Position numbers and translations under genes: made by a program. The notes below the pieces were generated by a model. The model did no database searches. It saw nothing but the letters and a program-made list of their open reading frames with translations, and was not told where the DNA came from. From Chaetorhynchus papuensis (Eukaryota; Chordata; Aves; Passeriformes; Rhipiduridae), in NCBI GenBank assembly GCA_013396525.1, contig VWYX01000401.1, positions 562,062-626,061 on the forward strand: DNA of 64,000 nucleotides, written 5' to 3'. Shown here piece by piece: positions 47,952 to 60,300 of the stretch. Within the stretch, counting starts at the first letter, position 1. Every line of letters starts with the position of its first letter.

Positions 47952-48228
47952 ACACCGAGAGTCCCGTGTGACCGGCGGCTCCCGCTGCCCGGGGTGCGGG
48001 GTAAGGATGGAACCCGCTCGGGCCCTTTAAGGCCCCCCCACGCGCCGTCTGTGGGCGGAGGGGCTGCCTGCGGTGACCTCACCGCTCCCACTGCGCATGC
48101 GCCCGGCGCGGGCGGCCCTGCCCAGCTGAGGGCGGTGACCTCGGTGCTGCACCGCGCGTGCGCGTGGCGCAGCGCCGGGGGCGGGCGGCGCGGCGCGGCG
48201 TGGCGGAGGGCGCGGGGGGCGGGGAGCG
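47952..48228 (+). promoter_or_regulatory. NGLY1: NGLY1 CpG-island promoter with repeated NRF1-like module
   Basis: A dense CpG island leads into the NGLY1 start codon and continues to about 48,450. An NRF1-type palindrome TGCGCATGCGC lies at 48092-48102, and a near match CGCGCGTGCGC lies at 48153-48163. Each is preceded by CGGTGACCTC (48071-48080 and 48133-48142), so a TGACCT half-site plus NRF1-like site occurs twice about 62 bases apart. No TATA box is near the start codon. The transcription start is probably in the last 150 bases but is not fixed by sequence. Confidence 0.75.
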
Positions 48229-48356
48229 ATGGCGGCCGCCCTGGGGCTCTCGTCGGCGCCGGGCTCCCCCGCCGTCAGCGAGCTGTGCCAGAACAGGCGG
48301 GAGATCTTCCTGGAGGCCTCGCGGCTGCTCCTCACCTACGCGGACAACATCCTCCG
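48229..48356 (+). CDS. NGLY1: NGLY1 exon 1, codons 1-42 plus two bases
   Basis: The ATG lies in a GC-rich context (ggagcgATGG). The protein begins MAAALGLSSAPGSPAVSELC and runs into the start of the PUB domain. The donor is CTCCG followed by GTGAGC. The split Arg codon is completed by the first base of exon 2. Confidence 0.94.
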
Positions 48357-51300
48357 GTGAGCGGGGTCGCCGCCTTCGGTCCGCGGGCGGTGCCGCGCGG
48401 TCCCGCCCGCCGCTCCCCGGCTCCGCGCGGCGCCTTCGGTTCTGTTGTGTAATACTGGAGTTCAGAAGCGTCTCGCGTGTTTTTGTCGTTATTTTAAAAT
48501 CAGCGTTGCTTACCTAGAGGTGTAGTGTTCTGGATTTTGATTTCTTCGTTTATTGCTGGTTGGTTTGTTTTGTAAGTTTAGAAGTTTGTGTATTAACCAC
48601 AAAATCATGCGTTATTCCAGATTCTCCACCTTAGGTAGGTATTCAACTACCTAAAAACAAGTGAATGCGTCGCAAGTACTTTATCTTGGTTTAAGCTTCA
48701 TTTTAACTTCATTTTAACTTCTTTCTTTTTTTTACTCTATTTTTCCCTTGCCCTTTGCTTCTGACTTAGCAAGGTCGGTACCAAGAGTTAATTATAGCTG
48801 AATTTCTGCGGGGTGGCTCTGTAGGGTGCACATACACGCCAGTACGTGTGATTGACCTTGATGTCTTCCAGCAGCTCGAGGTGTATGGGCTGCCCCTCCC
48901 TGTCTATATCTGGCTTGTCAACCGCTTGTAAAAGCTGCTGTGTGACAGAGAATGGCGAGTCCTGGGATGACTCCTTTTAAAGAAGGAGGCGAGAGAAGGT
49001 TTTTAAAAGAGTCGAAAGAGGAAAGGGGAACTGAGAGGTAGCACAGAGACTACAGTCGTTTCACTTATGTGCTTTGCTTCTGTGGTGGAAGCCATCGAGC
49101 TGATATCAAGCTGAGGGGCTCAATTAGAATGCACCAGGTATAGGGGGATGCGAAGTTGTCTCTGAGTGTCTCTACAGACTTAGCCCTGCTGGGTAGGACT
49201 ACAAAACATGAATTCATGAGCATAGGTTGCAAGCTAAAATTTAGCTCCGGTTGGTAACTCTCACAGTTAAATACAAAAGGGCATTTATTGAGTCAAAGTT
49301 TTATGTAGGTTTCGCCTAAGAGATATAAATGAAACTAAACTTAAAAAAAAAAAAAGTGCAGTTACCCAGCTTTTAAGTGTTTACTTAGTTTGCAAACATA
49401 ATTATAACTTTCAATTTCTTCAGGAATCCATACGAAGAAAAATACAGATTAATTCGGATTGGAAATCCAGCATTTTCCACAAGGCTGTTGCCCGTCAGAG
49501 GAGCAGTTGAATGTTTATTTGAGATGGGGTTTCAAGAGGTGAGTATAATTCAGTAACTTCTGGTGTCTTCATCAATTTACACAGTAAAATGTAAACTTTT
49601 AGATTTACAAGGCAGTAGATTTTAGGGCAGTTGGTATTTTCTTTCAGTCCTTGTCTGCAAATATCTATAGCTAATCAGCAGACAATTTAGATGTGGCTCC
49701 TTCAGAAAAATGTTGGAACTAGAGCTACCCTAATTCATAACAAGATTTTTTTTTTTTTGATGCTCAAGCACACTGCTGGGTGTGCTTGGCTGGAATGGCT
49801 GGGTACGTATCCGTGCTGGCATGAAGGAAGTGGTGGGAAGCAGAGTGAAAACCCCTTCTCTTAGCAATCCACTGTTAGGTGAACATCAGACATTATAAAT
49901 GACTGTTGAAACTGCCATTTGAGAGAGAAAAAAAAATAATAAAGGCCTTACTCTTCTTGTTTCTGCTATCAGTAGGGCCCCATAGTGATTTAGATACAGA
50001 AAGCTGATCTGATTAAAATTTAGTCTTCCAAAACAAAACCAGAAATGTTTTTCAGCCAATTCACAGTACAGCTGCACAAGTACTGGTGTTGTCATGACAG
50101 CAGTGAAGGGCAATAGAGTGACTGTTCAAGTAGTAGTAGGAGAATGCGTCCTTCAAAACCCATTTTTAAGAGTTATGAAATAGTATCCTAAAATAGTGTT
50201 GAGTGAATCTTGACTCTGCTATAGTCAGAGAGATGTATTTCAAAGATTGCTTTGTGTTCTGAAGTGGTCCCTGTCTTGGTGGAACTTAAACTGCCAAAGC
50301 TTGTTAAACTAGAAGCAGTTTTTGTAGTTACTGGAAAGCTGGGTTGAAAACCCAGCTGTCGTTTAACCATGCAAAGCTCTTGCTCTTGCTTCGCTTTAAT
50401 TTTTCTGTTTGATGCCACACTTCTGTATGTGTACTTACATTATGGTACTCAGGTCCAGCTGTCATGAGACCTCTGCCTTCTTTTTGGTTAAAGTTAATTA
50501 CTGTAATTTTTTAATTAAAAGAAAAAGTATGCTGAAAGAAGTGACTGCAGAGGGAGAAACGGTCTGTGGATTTATTCTCATGCTGGTGCTCAGGAGACTT
50601 TTAATGGTGTATTTAAGCCAGGAGGTGGGAGGTGTAGCTAGAGGAGTACTTGGGCAGGTCTCTGAGTGTGTTGGCTCAGTCTTATGGTTATTGTGTCAGT
50701 CAAAGCCAGAGCTCGCACACTTCTCTTCAACTGCATGGCTCATATTGTTCCTTCTCTTGTTTCTGCTTGATAATGGATTGATACATTCCATTTAGTTTTG
50801 TGGTGATTTTAAGTGTTAACACGAAGTCTGCATCTGCAGTGATATGTGACCTGAAGTAACTGTAGCTTAGTAGTAACAAATTGGCGTAATAAATAGAAGT
50901 GCTGCAGTGGTAGAAACTGAAACTGTTAAAGGATGAATGCTTCAGGATGTTCATGTTTTTAGTAACCTCTTTCTTTATGTTAAGTACACAGATTTTGATT
51001 CTGTCATAATTACTGATCTCTTGTTATGTTACCAGTAATGATGTTACAGTCAAAAATAAAACCCAGAAATCAACCCACGTACGGGTTTTAATAAGAGTAA
51101 TATTTCCTCTGTGAAAACTTAAAACTTAGACCTAAAAGATACAAGTATGTAAGAGAATTTCCAGCAGAGGCCGTTCTAGGGGCTTCTTCCCTCAATATTG
51201 GATGTCTTCCTGTGTTGCCTAGGATTTCACTGCTGTGCTGTGAGAACTGAGCATTAATTGTTCATTTGTGTTGTTGCTGCTTTCTGTGCCAAACCATAAC

Positions 51301-54300
51301 TACATAGTCCATGAATGGCTCTGCAAAAGAAGTTACTAACAAAAGCATGTTGTTATGAGCCCTCTTTCTCTAGATTGACTCTAGGTTCTTGATCTGGTAA
51401 GCTTCTGAAGCTGTGAGAGGCTTCAAGCTTCTACCATAAGAGCTCTAATCTAAAAAGCTGAATCCTGCCAAGGCTTAGCATGCTAACTTCCAGTAAACTG
51501 TTAGTTATAGCTACAGATCACTGACTGGCTTAGACCTGCATTAACTGCTGAATTCATTTGTCTACATTTCAGGGAGAAACTCACCTGGTTTTCCCTAAGG
51601 AAGCTTCGATTGAGCAATTACGTAAAATCAGAGACTTAATTGCTGGAGAGAGGAGTAGCAGACTGAATGAGTCAAACCAAATCCACAGATCAGGATCCTC
51701 TGAAACCGTCAGCAGCACTCAGACAGCTGCACAACGGCCTTCGAGACCTGTTGACTCTGTTCTTGCCCCTGCCCGTCAGCAACCAGAACCATCACTTGTG
51801 CAATCTCTTGAAATGGTAACTATAACCTGAAAACTTCATAGGCTCATTAGTCTTGCATATTAAGATTGGAGAAGAGTTAACTTTTAGGACAGGTTGCTCA
51901 GAGAAACTGAGAAGTCTCTAAATAAGCACATGGTTAAGCCTAGAGCAACTTGGTCTGACCTCATAGCTAATCTTGCTTTAAGAAGGTTGGACTAGATTTT
52001 TTTTCCCCTCAATGGTTTCTGAAGGTTTTTGAGTGCTTTCTTTAGTTTACATGCAACTTAAGGCATGAAACATGCCATAAACAGAATATTAGCAAGAGAT
52101 TTTGTTGTAGATGTCCATAAATGTTCTGTTGATCTGGGTGTCATGAAAAAAAGCTGACATGTATTGAAAGGGAACAGCAAGATGGGGAACAAGGGGAAGA
52201 GTGGGAAGCTAAGACTAGGGTTATATTTGGCTTTTGAGAGCCAGCAGAAGAACGGGAGCATAACCGTAATGTTTATAATTGTTGGTGTCATGGTTCATGC
52301 ATTATGACCTCTATGTGTAGCCTGTGAGGAGGGCTTTCTTTTTTCACATGTGCCTATCATTAAAAACAGGAATTTAGGCAGACAAGGTCAAATTTGTAGT
52401 TATTTAGGCTGTTTTCCTTGTCTAGGAGGTTGAAGTGAGGTTCCTGATCAAGACAGAGTCCTTTCATCTGATGTTAACTGGCCTGATGGGAGAAGACTCA
52501 GCACCTCATATAGCTTTGAAAAATTAAATTATGCCTTTTGATAGAAGCTATTAAGGATGCTTTGGTTTAATTTTCTGAAGAGTTTTTCTTCCTAGAACCA
52601 GTGTTGCTTTGGTCTCAAAGTTGGTGTAAGATGAATCCTTCCAAAAGCTCACTTCCCATGCGTCCTTAAATACAGCTTGCGTGTTTTAAATTATATTATC
52701 AGTGTATTGTTGGATATGAGCTATGACATACTGTTTCTTCCCAATGCCTGCCCGAGTCAGTGAATGAGAAATGGCAAAGCATTGTTTGAAGTGATGGCTT
52801 TTGGGGATAACGAGCACTAGATGACCCATCATTACCCAAAACGTCCTTTGGGAAAGGCGCTGTTGTAGGCATGTTTTATTGAGACGTTTAATCTAATTAT
52901 GTTAACATGGCAGTAGTTGCCTCTAAAATATACTGACTGGATTTATTTTACTTTGTTTGGGGGTTTCTGGGTTGTCTTTTTTTTTGCCTGCTTCTAGGTT
53001 TTTACTGTTTCAGCCACTTGTGCAGTGGTGGTGGAAGTTATTATGAAACCTGTAGAGTGACTTGCTGCTGCTGTAGGGTTTAGTACAGGAAGCTTGAAAA
53101 GTTGATCTTTGGATGACAACAATGTTGCAGATTTCAAGTTGACACAATGTATTCTGAGGTTAATCCTTTCAATTCCTAGTTATTCTGCCCGGACCTACAC
53201 TAGCCGTCAGAGTTGTGGATCCATTTCTCTGAAACTATTAATTTTCTATGCTTCCATGCCTGGGTGGTGGGACCAAACTTATTACTATTTAAAGACATTG
53301 GTAATGGAATGCTGGCGCTCTGTTAGAATGCTGTATTTAGCTATTTATGATAGGTCTCTGAGCTATTGAATTTGGTCCGTATAGTCTGAATTGATTGGAA
53401 GGAAGTCTGGCAGTGACTTGGCCATTTTGCTTGCACAGCAGTGGGGCGTTTGTTTTTCAGTGAGTGCACTGCAGAGTTATAGTTGTATTATTGGTGTATG
53501 CACTGCTGACAGATGTCAGAGAGATTTAGAGTTGTTTTTGTAGTGCAAGCATTTTTTCTTGCCTATGTGTTTCACCTGTCATTCATGGGAGGCCTGGTAA
53601 GTGCAGGAAAAAATGGTGTACTTGGAAGAGCGGGAATATTCCTAAATGCACAGTTCTAGGGACCTAGCCCATCATTAATTTGCCTCATTGATTTCTTCTG
53701 CATTTCTTGTCATAGAATATTCTTGAGACTTTGGGGAAAGAAGAGTTCTGGCTAGTTGTTAAATCTGGTGGATGTATTGTGATCCCTTCCTGCAGAGCGA
53801 TTTCAGGAGGAAAGGTGTATCCAAACTCAGAACTGCAGTGAGGTTCATCACGCTTCTAAGATTAAATGTTTGTGTAACACTTCATAAAGTGGCTTTCATG
53901 AAGCCAGTTAAGTACTACTGTAACACTGATGGTGTTTGCCTCAGAAACCTGAGTTGTCAAAAGAATCTGGGTGACTTCCTGCTGTGCTGAGCGATATCCC
54001 TGCATACCCTTTCAGGAAGCTGACGGAACATGAAGGTCTTTAAGCCTCTGGCAGTCTCTAATGTCCCTTATGTATTTCTTTCGCCTTGCATTAAAGTGAA
54101 TCTGGACACAATGGACTTTTTTATGTTAAACCAGTTACCTACAGCTGATGAGCTCCAGGAAGAGCAAAACCAGCTCTGTTCTGGGTTATCAGTTATGGAA
54201 ATTAAGGACTGATCCTGCAGTACTGCACAGCATCAAAACAATCTCTCGTAATTTAAATTCTCCTTTAAAAGAAGTTATCTTCTGAAGAGTTCTCACACCT

Positions 54301-57300
54301 GTGTGTATTACGTTGCATTTGCTGCCAGCCTCTCAGGGAAGTGTTGCATTTTTGATTAAATTAAGATGGTAGTTAACAAGGCTGAAGGCTGAAACATGAT
54401 GTAGCAATAGAGAAAAGGTAATTTAGCAGTGCCACAGGCTTCTTCCCAAAATATGCCAGACTCTTACTTTCAAAATACCATTTCACTTTTTCTGTATTGT
54501 TCTCTCTTAGATGGGAATAAATAATTTGCTGTGCTACCAACTTCATTATTTTTAACTTCAGCTGTTAGTTGTAGTATCTATGTGTGTACCTTACTGGGTG
54601 CAGTGTGCCGCTAGGTGACACTTAGGATAACTGACTGAAGAAACCTAGTTTTTACATCCAGTTGCTCCTGGAACAGACTGTTCAGTGTATGGTCACTGGG
54701 CTGTCTATTCAAATCTGTATCAGAGTTGGTCTGTGAAAGAAGGAAGTAGAAACAGACAAACAGCATTCATGAATAAAAAATACTAAGCAGAATTCATCAA
54801 TAATATAGTTCTACAAACCAGTGTAGTAGTATCCAGAAAATGAAAGTGATTACTTGTCTTTTTTGTGGATTTTGAGTAAAAGGTGTCCAAAAAAAAGATG
54901 GGGGGGATGAGGTGGAAGAGAGAAATAAGTCCAAAAACTTTCCCATCAGGGTGTCTTTAAAACCAGTTTTCTCCCTTTTTGTTAGTACACTTTTCATTCA
55001 GGACACCTTTCAGAATGCCCAGAGATGACAAGACTGGCTTTACAGTTTGGGTGGTGGTGTCTTCAATTTTTGTTGATATCTTTGCAAGTAAACGTTTCAC
55101 CTGTAAATGAATATATGATGTAAATATGAACAGAGAATTATGACTGACTTAAACTAAAATAGGAGACCTTGGTTATTCTGCCTGAAAGTTCATGAATCAT
55201 CTTGTGACTGAAAATCCTTTTACAGGCTACAAATATCTTGAAAACACTTCAAACAAAATTTGAGGATCTTGTATTGATGTATGAGAATCCTTCTATTCAG
55301 CAGAAAGCATTAGCTGCAATTCCCCTCCAGGAACTGAAAAGCAAGGCTCAGAAAAAGCTAGCACAAGCTACAAGACTGGACAAAGGTAATACTGCCAAGT
55401 TAAAGTGTATATGAAAGTAGAAATGTTCTTTCAAGCATACTATACATTGGTTGTGTGTATTTGGTCATATGTCTGCAGGTTCCAGAAGCCGTTTCTAAAC
55501 TGGAATTGTCTTCTTCCTGATTTACTACTCTCTCCTCTTACTTTTGTTTTCGTTATCCATCTTCTACTGCTTTTAGGTAGAAATTTTGGACTCCTAATAT
55601 CTGAATTAGTAGAAAACAGTGCTGGGGAAACAAATGTTGCATTCCTTGAATCTCAGTGAAATAGCTGCAACGAGAGGAGGGGAGCTTCTTGTTCAAGTAG
55701 TCATTGTTTTGAAATTCTCAGAGTGCAGATTTCCTGCACATACTACAGTTCTACATTCAGAATAAAATTTTTAAATACTGCTTCTCTTTTTTAAAGTGAT
55801 ACTGGTGAGATTTTGAATGAGATGTTTCCAAGATGCAGCCTGATCCAAACAAATGATCACTTTCCTTACTAATGCTTAAATGAGTAGAGTTATTTGCATG
55901 CCATCCTCATGGAGCTAGATATGAAATGTAGGCAAAAATACTTGTGGCATCAGTGTCTAAAATTTATATTTTCTTCATAAATGCAAATTTATTTTGAATG
56001 TATGAAATTTTTGTCAGTTAAAATGACATATTTCTATTTTCAGGTGATGGTTTTAGATTTGTTTCAGTAATATAGTGAAATGTTACTTCTTAGGATAAAT
56101 ATTTTAAAAAATACAATTCCAAGACCATATTTAAACAAAAAAAATCCTTTTCACTGTGAATCTTTGATAGAAGACTGTTTCAAGCAATTCTGCTAACTTT
56201 ATAGAAGTGCTGTTGCTTTGCAAACCAAAAATGATCTCTTCACATGTTTTTTTTATAAGTTACTTTGTGGTGTCTCATACGGCCACACAGTAATATGTAA
56301 TTGTGCCTTTGGCGTGAAGGAACTTTTTGACAGTGGATTTTCTTAGTAATTTTCCTTCTTTTATAAAACTGCACTGGGAAGTAAGAAACCATGTGAACAA
56401 ATACCAAACATTCTCATTCAGCAGCATGGTACAATACAATGGGAAAAAGAGACTTAGCAGTAATAAATTATAACTAGTAAATTTCTTTGTAAAGGAAAAA
56501 AAATAAAGAACAAGCCTAGCTCTTAAATTCTGTTCTAATGCTGCTGTGCCCATTGTTTAGAAAGGGAAAGGAAGGGAGAGGATAGAGTTCTGGGTGCTTC
56601 TTCCCAAACCTTCAGGCTGATCTGGTCAAAATGGCTTCCAGACCTTAATTTAGTTACAAATCAAGGGGGAAGGGATGGAATTCCACTGTTTTGGATTGTG
56701 ACAGCTTGAAAGCATTTTTCAAGAACTTTATAGAAACATTTGTTTTGGAATGAACTGTGTATGAGATGTTTGGGTAATTGGCTTTCAGCTTCTTTGGTTT
56801 CTGTCCTGCTGCATTAAGACTGCCACCTGTGGGAATAAATACTTGGTGCTGGGGGACGCTTGTTTTATGCCTTGCAGCACATAATAAGCATTTTTGGCTC
56901 ATAAAGACTATACTAGGAAGATAACAGTCATTTGATCAGAAGTACAGCTTTGATTTTACTATTTCCCTTTGCCACATTTCATTAGAAAGATGGACTGAAC
57001 AGTCAAAAATAGCTGTGTATCACAGCCAGCTGTTTTCTGTTCAAATAAATCACATTTATCATTTTTCCATGTGATGTTTTAATGAAGGATTTATTTTGCA
57101 AATCAAGAGAAGAATGTTTATATCATAGCAGTCATATTTTCACAGATGGGTTCTAGTTTAAATGTTGTTATCCAGGAAAAGAGAGTATGGCCTGTCCTTG
57201 AAATTTTCTCATTCAGCTTTTAGCATAATGTTTGAATATACAAGCATATCCATTTTGTGAGCAGTAAGCCCTTCTCTGAGTGAGCACAAAGGTTTTTCAC

Positions 57301-60300
57301 ATACATGAGTAAAACCGAAAATTTTACTGTAATTAGAAGTCAGGTGTTCTTGCTTTGATTAACATGATCTCTTCCCATGCACTTCATGATCTTGGCAATG
57401 TGTGTTTAATAGTGTTAGTGCTCCTACAGAGTCTTTTGTACTAAAGATGGCTACAGCTTCAGAGCAAGATGTGAATTGAGCTTAAACACTCATCTTAGTC
57501 TTTTTTCACCATCCTGAAAAAGGAGCTAGTGCATAAATTTAGTGCAACTGCTTTCAACTTCCTTTATGCAGCATTTTTACTAATTTATTTTGTATGTTTA
57601 AATTCATTAGTCAAACCTGTCTGCACTGTGACTGGAATAAAGCTGTAGTGCATAAAAATAACCAGGCAGTAATACCTATGATTGCAGTGTGGCCTAGATG
57701 ATGAAGTTAATAGGAGGAATTATTTGAATGTTTATGTATCTGAGAAGGAAGAGTATCTCTCTGGGCATTGGAACAGGATGTGCATTTAAAGATTCTAAGG
57801 AGTTTAAAGGGATGGATCTCTCTTGAAAAACTGGACTTTTAGGTTTGTTATTTAGGTAAAATGGGGCTGTTTCCAGGTGTCAGAACAGTGACAGTGTGTG
57901 AGTAGATTCTAACACCTGTTTTGAATAGGAAAAAGAGTCTGGTGTGGTGAAATCAGCTAGAGTAGAAAACTAAAGACCTCCCATGTCTACCTTGGATGAG
58001 CTGAGAAAGGTGTTTATTTGCTGAAATTAGAACAAACTCAACTTGCTTGCATGGTGTATATATGTGTTCTACAATAATTTAGCTGTGGTTTTAGAAAGTC
58101 TGTACACCTGGTTGTTTAGACTGCTGCCAGTGTCTGGTTCTTTGGGATTTTGAAATCAAAGCAATTGTTATTCCTAGTTTAATAGGTAAGATAGGAAAAT
58201 AATATTTTGGAGCAGAGAACTCTCTCTTCCAAAGTCCTGGAGGAGCATGAAAGGCATGAGGAACTTCACTAGGCTTAAATGTAAATCTGCGTTGTTTTTC
58301 TGAGCAATTTCTTATTCTCATTTTAGCTGTACTATTTAGGGCTGCAGTTTTTTGTTCTTACGTTTGAACTTATTCAGCCTTGACAATTTAGATTTTCTTT
58401 TTTGTGTGTGTTTAAGTAATATATGAAGCTTTTTAATACAATTTTTATCTTCTAGAAGTACATAAAAATATATAATGGCCCAGAGATGCTGATTTGCATA
58501 GGCACTGTCAAGTTCAACTAAATTACTTTTCCATTTGAACTAACTGTGCATTGTATAAATTTTACAGGTGCTCATGTGAATGAAGAGGACTTCTTATTGT
58601 TGGAGCTTTTGGACTGGTTTAAGACTTCCTTTTTTCGTTGGGTAAATAGTCTTCCTTGCAGCAGGTGTGGTGGGCAGACAGAGCCTAAAAGTGACTACCT
58701 GTTGCCTACTGATGATGATCTAAGGTGGGATGCCAGTCGAGTGGAAAACCATTACTGCAACCAGTGTCAGCTCTGTAATAGATTTCCAAGGTGAGAATAC
58801 AGAGATTTGCTGTCTTTTTTTTTTTCAAGAAACAGCTTTGAATTTGTGCATTTTGTGAGCAGGTGGGAAGCTGTTAGTTCAGAAAGCAGAGAAGCTGTTT
58901 TAAGTGAAATGATAGAATGATGGATGAACCATCGATTTCTCTGCAAGATCAGAGATTTTTAAGAAGAATATGTGCTTTCTGTTATGTGGACTTGTTCTGA
59001 ATACTTGTCTGGCTTGGTTGGGGTTTTTTAATGTTAATTTGATGAAGTACACCTTCTAAAAAAATATGTTAATATTGGCAACCTTATGTAGGCAGGGTTT
59101 TGTTATTGCAGGGAAAACTTCATTTCTGTAGGAAATCACAGTGTAATGCACAACTTTTTGCTGAATCTATAGCAGAATAGCAAATATACAATTTATTTTT
59201 TCTTTTGGTGACTATTAAACGCATCAGCATACAAAAGTCACATTTTAAGATGTCTAAATCAATTTTGAAAACTTAAAAAACCAGATTCATTTCAGTGCTG
59301 CTATAAACATATGATGGAGTCATGGGAGTTGAGGTAGCATTCTGCTCAGACGTATTTTGTGCAGTTACAACAATTATTTCCATTATCTTCTGTGGACTGA
59401 TCAGTACTGAAGTCTGTTCAGATCATCAGAACATGATGTAAAGATTTCTGAAAGGTGAAATATGTTTTCAGTTGTTCTTGTTGTGTTTTGTTTTTCTCCT
59501 GTAGGTATAACAACCCTGAAAAACTTCTGGAAACCAGACGTGGACGCTGTGGCGAGTGGGCCAACTGTTTTACACTGTGCTGCAGAGCTGTGGGGTTTGA
59601 AGCAAGATTCGTCTGGGACTATACAGGTATCAGTATTCTGGAGTATTGTAACGTTAATACAAACCTGTGCAAAAGGAGGTTCTGTATTTCATGTTTCTCA
59701 GATCGTATTAGCCATCAGGCAGTGCGTGCCGTTACACAGGTCAGCTAACAAAGACAATGTACATTCAATTTCCTGTCTTGCCTGATGAGATGAAATACAG
59801 TTCTGCAAGTAAGGTCAGATGACTGACTTCAGAATCTTTAGCTGAATGTAAGGGACTGTGATCCTAAGAAGGAGGAAGCTTTGGTAACCTTTCTAAATGT
59901 AGATGCACAGAAAACATGTTCTTTCATCTGTTCCTTCATTTAATAAATTGGAAGAAGTTACAATATTCTGCAAGATTAGAATAGAGGCTCTATGTTTATA
60001 ATTCATTGTTTATTCTTGGCCTTTGTTACATAGATCATGTGTGGACCGAAGTATATTCTTCATCTCAGAAAAGATGGCTTCACTGTGATCCTTGTGAAAA
60101 TGTCTGTGATAAGCCTCTTCTCTATGAAACTGGCTGGGGAAAGAAGCTCTCCTACATATTTGCATTCTCCAAAGATGAGGTAGGTGTAATGATGCTAACA
60201 ATAAACAAAATTAACCTGAGGCAAGTGTGCAATGTATTCCACCTTGATATGATTTCCAGAATTATTATAGAAAAGCATACTTTGACTAGCTAGCCTCTTT

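Noticed and set aside
47994..48517. Open frames of 119-152 codons overlapping NGLY1 exon 1 in other frames
   Set aside because: CpG islands lack stops by composition. The real frame is set by MAAALGLSS and by splicing into the PUB exons.
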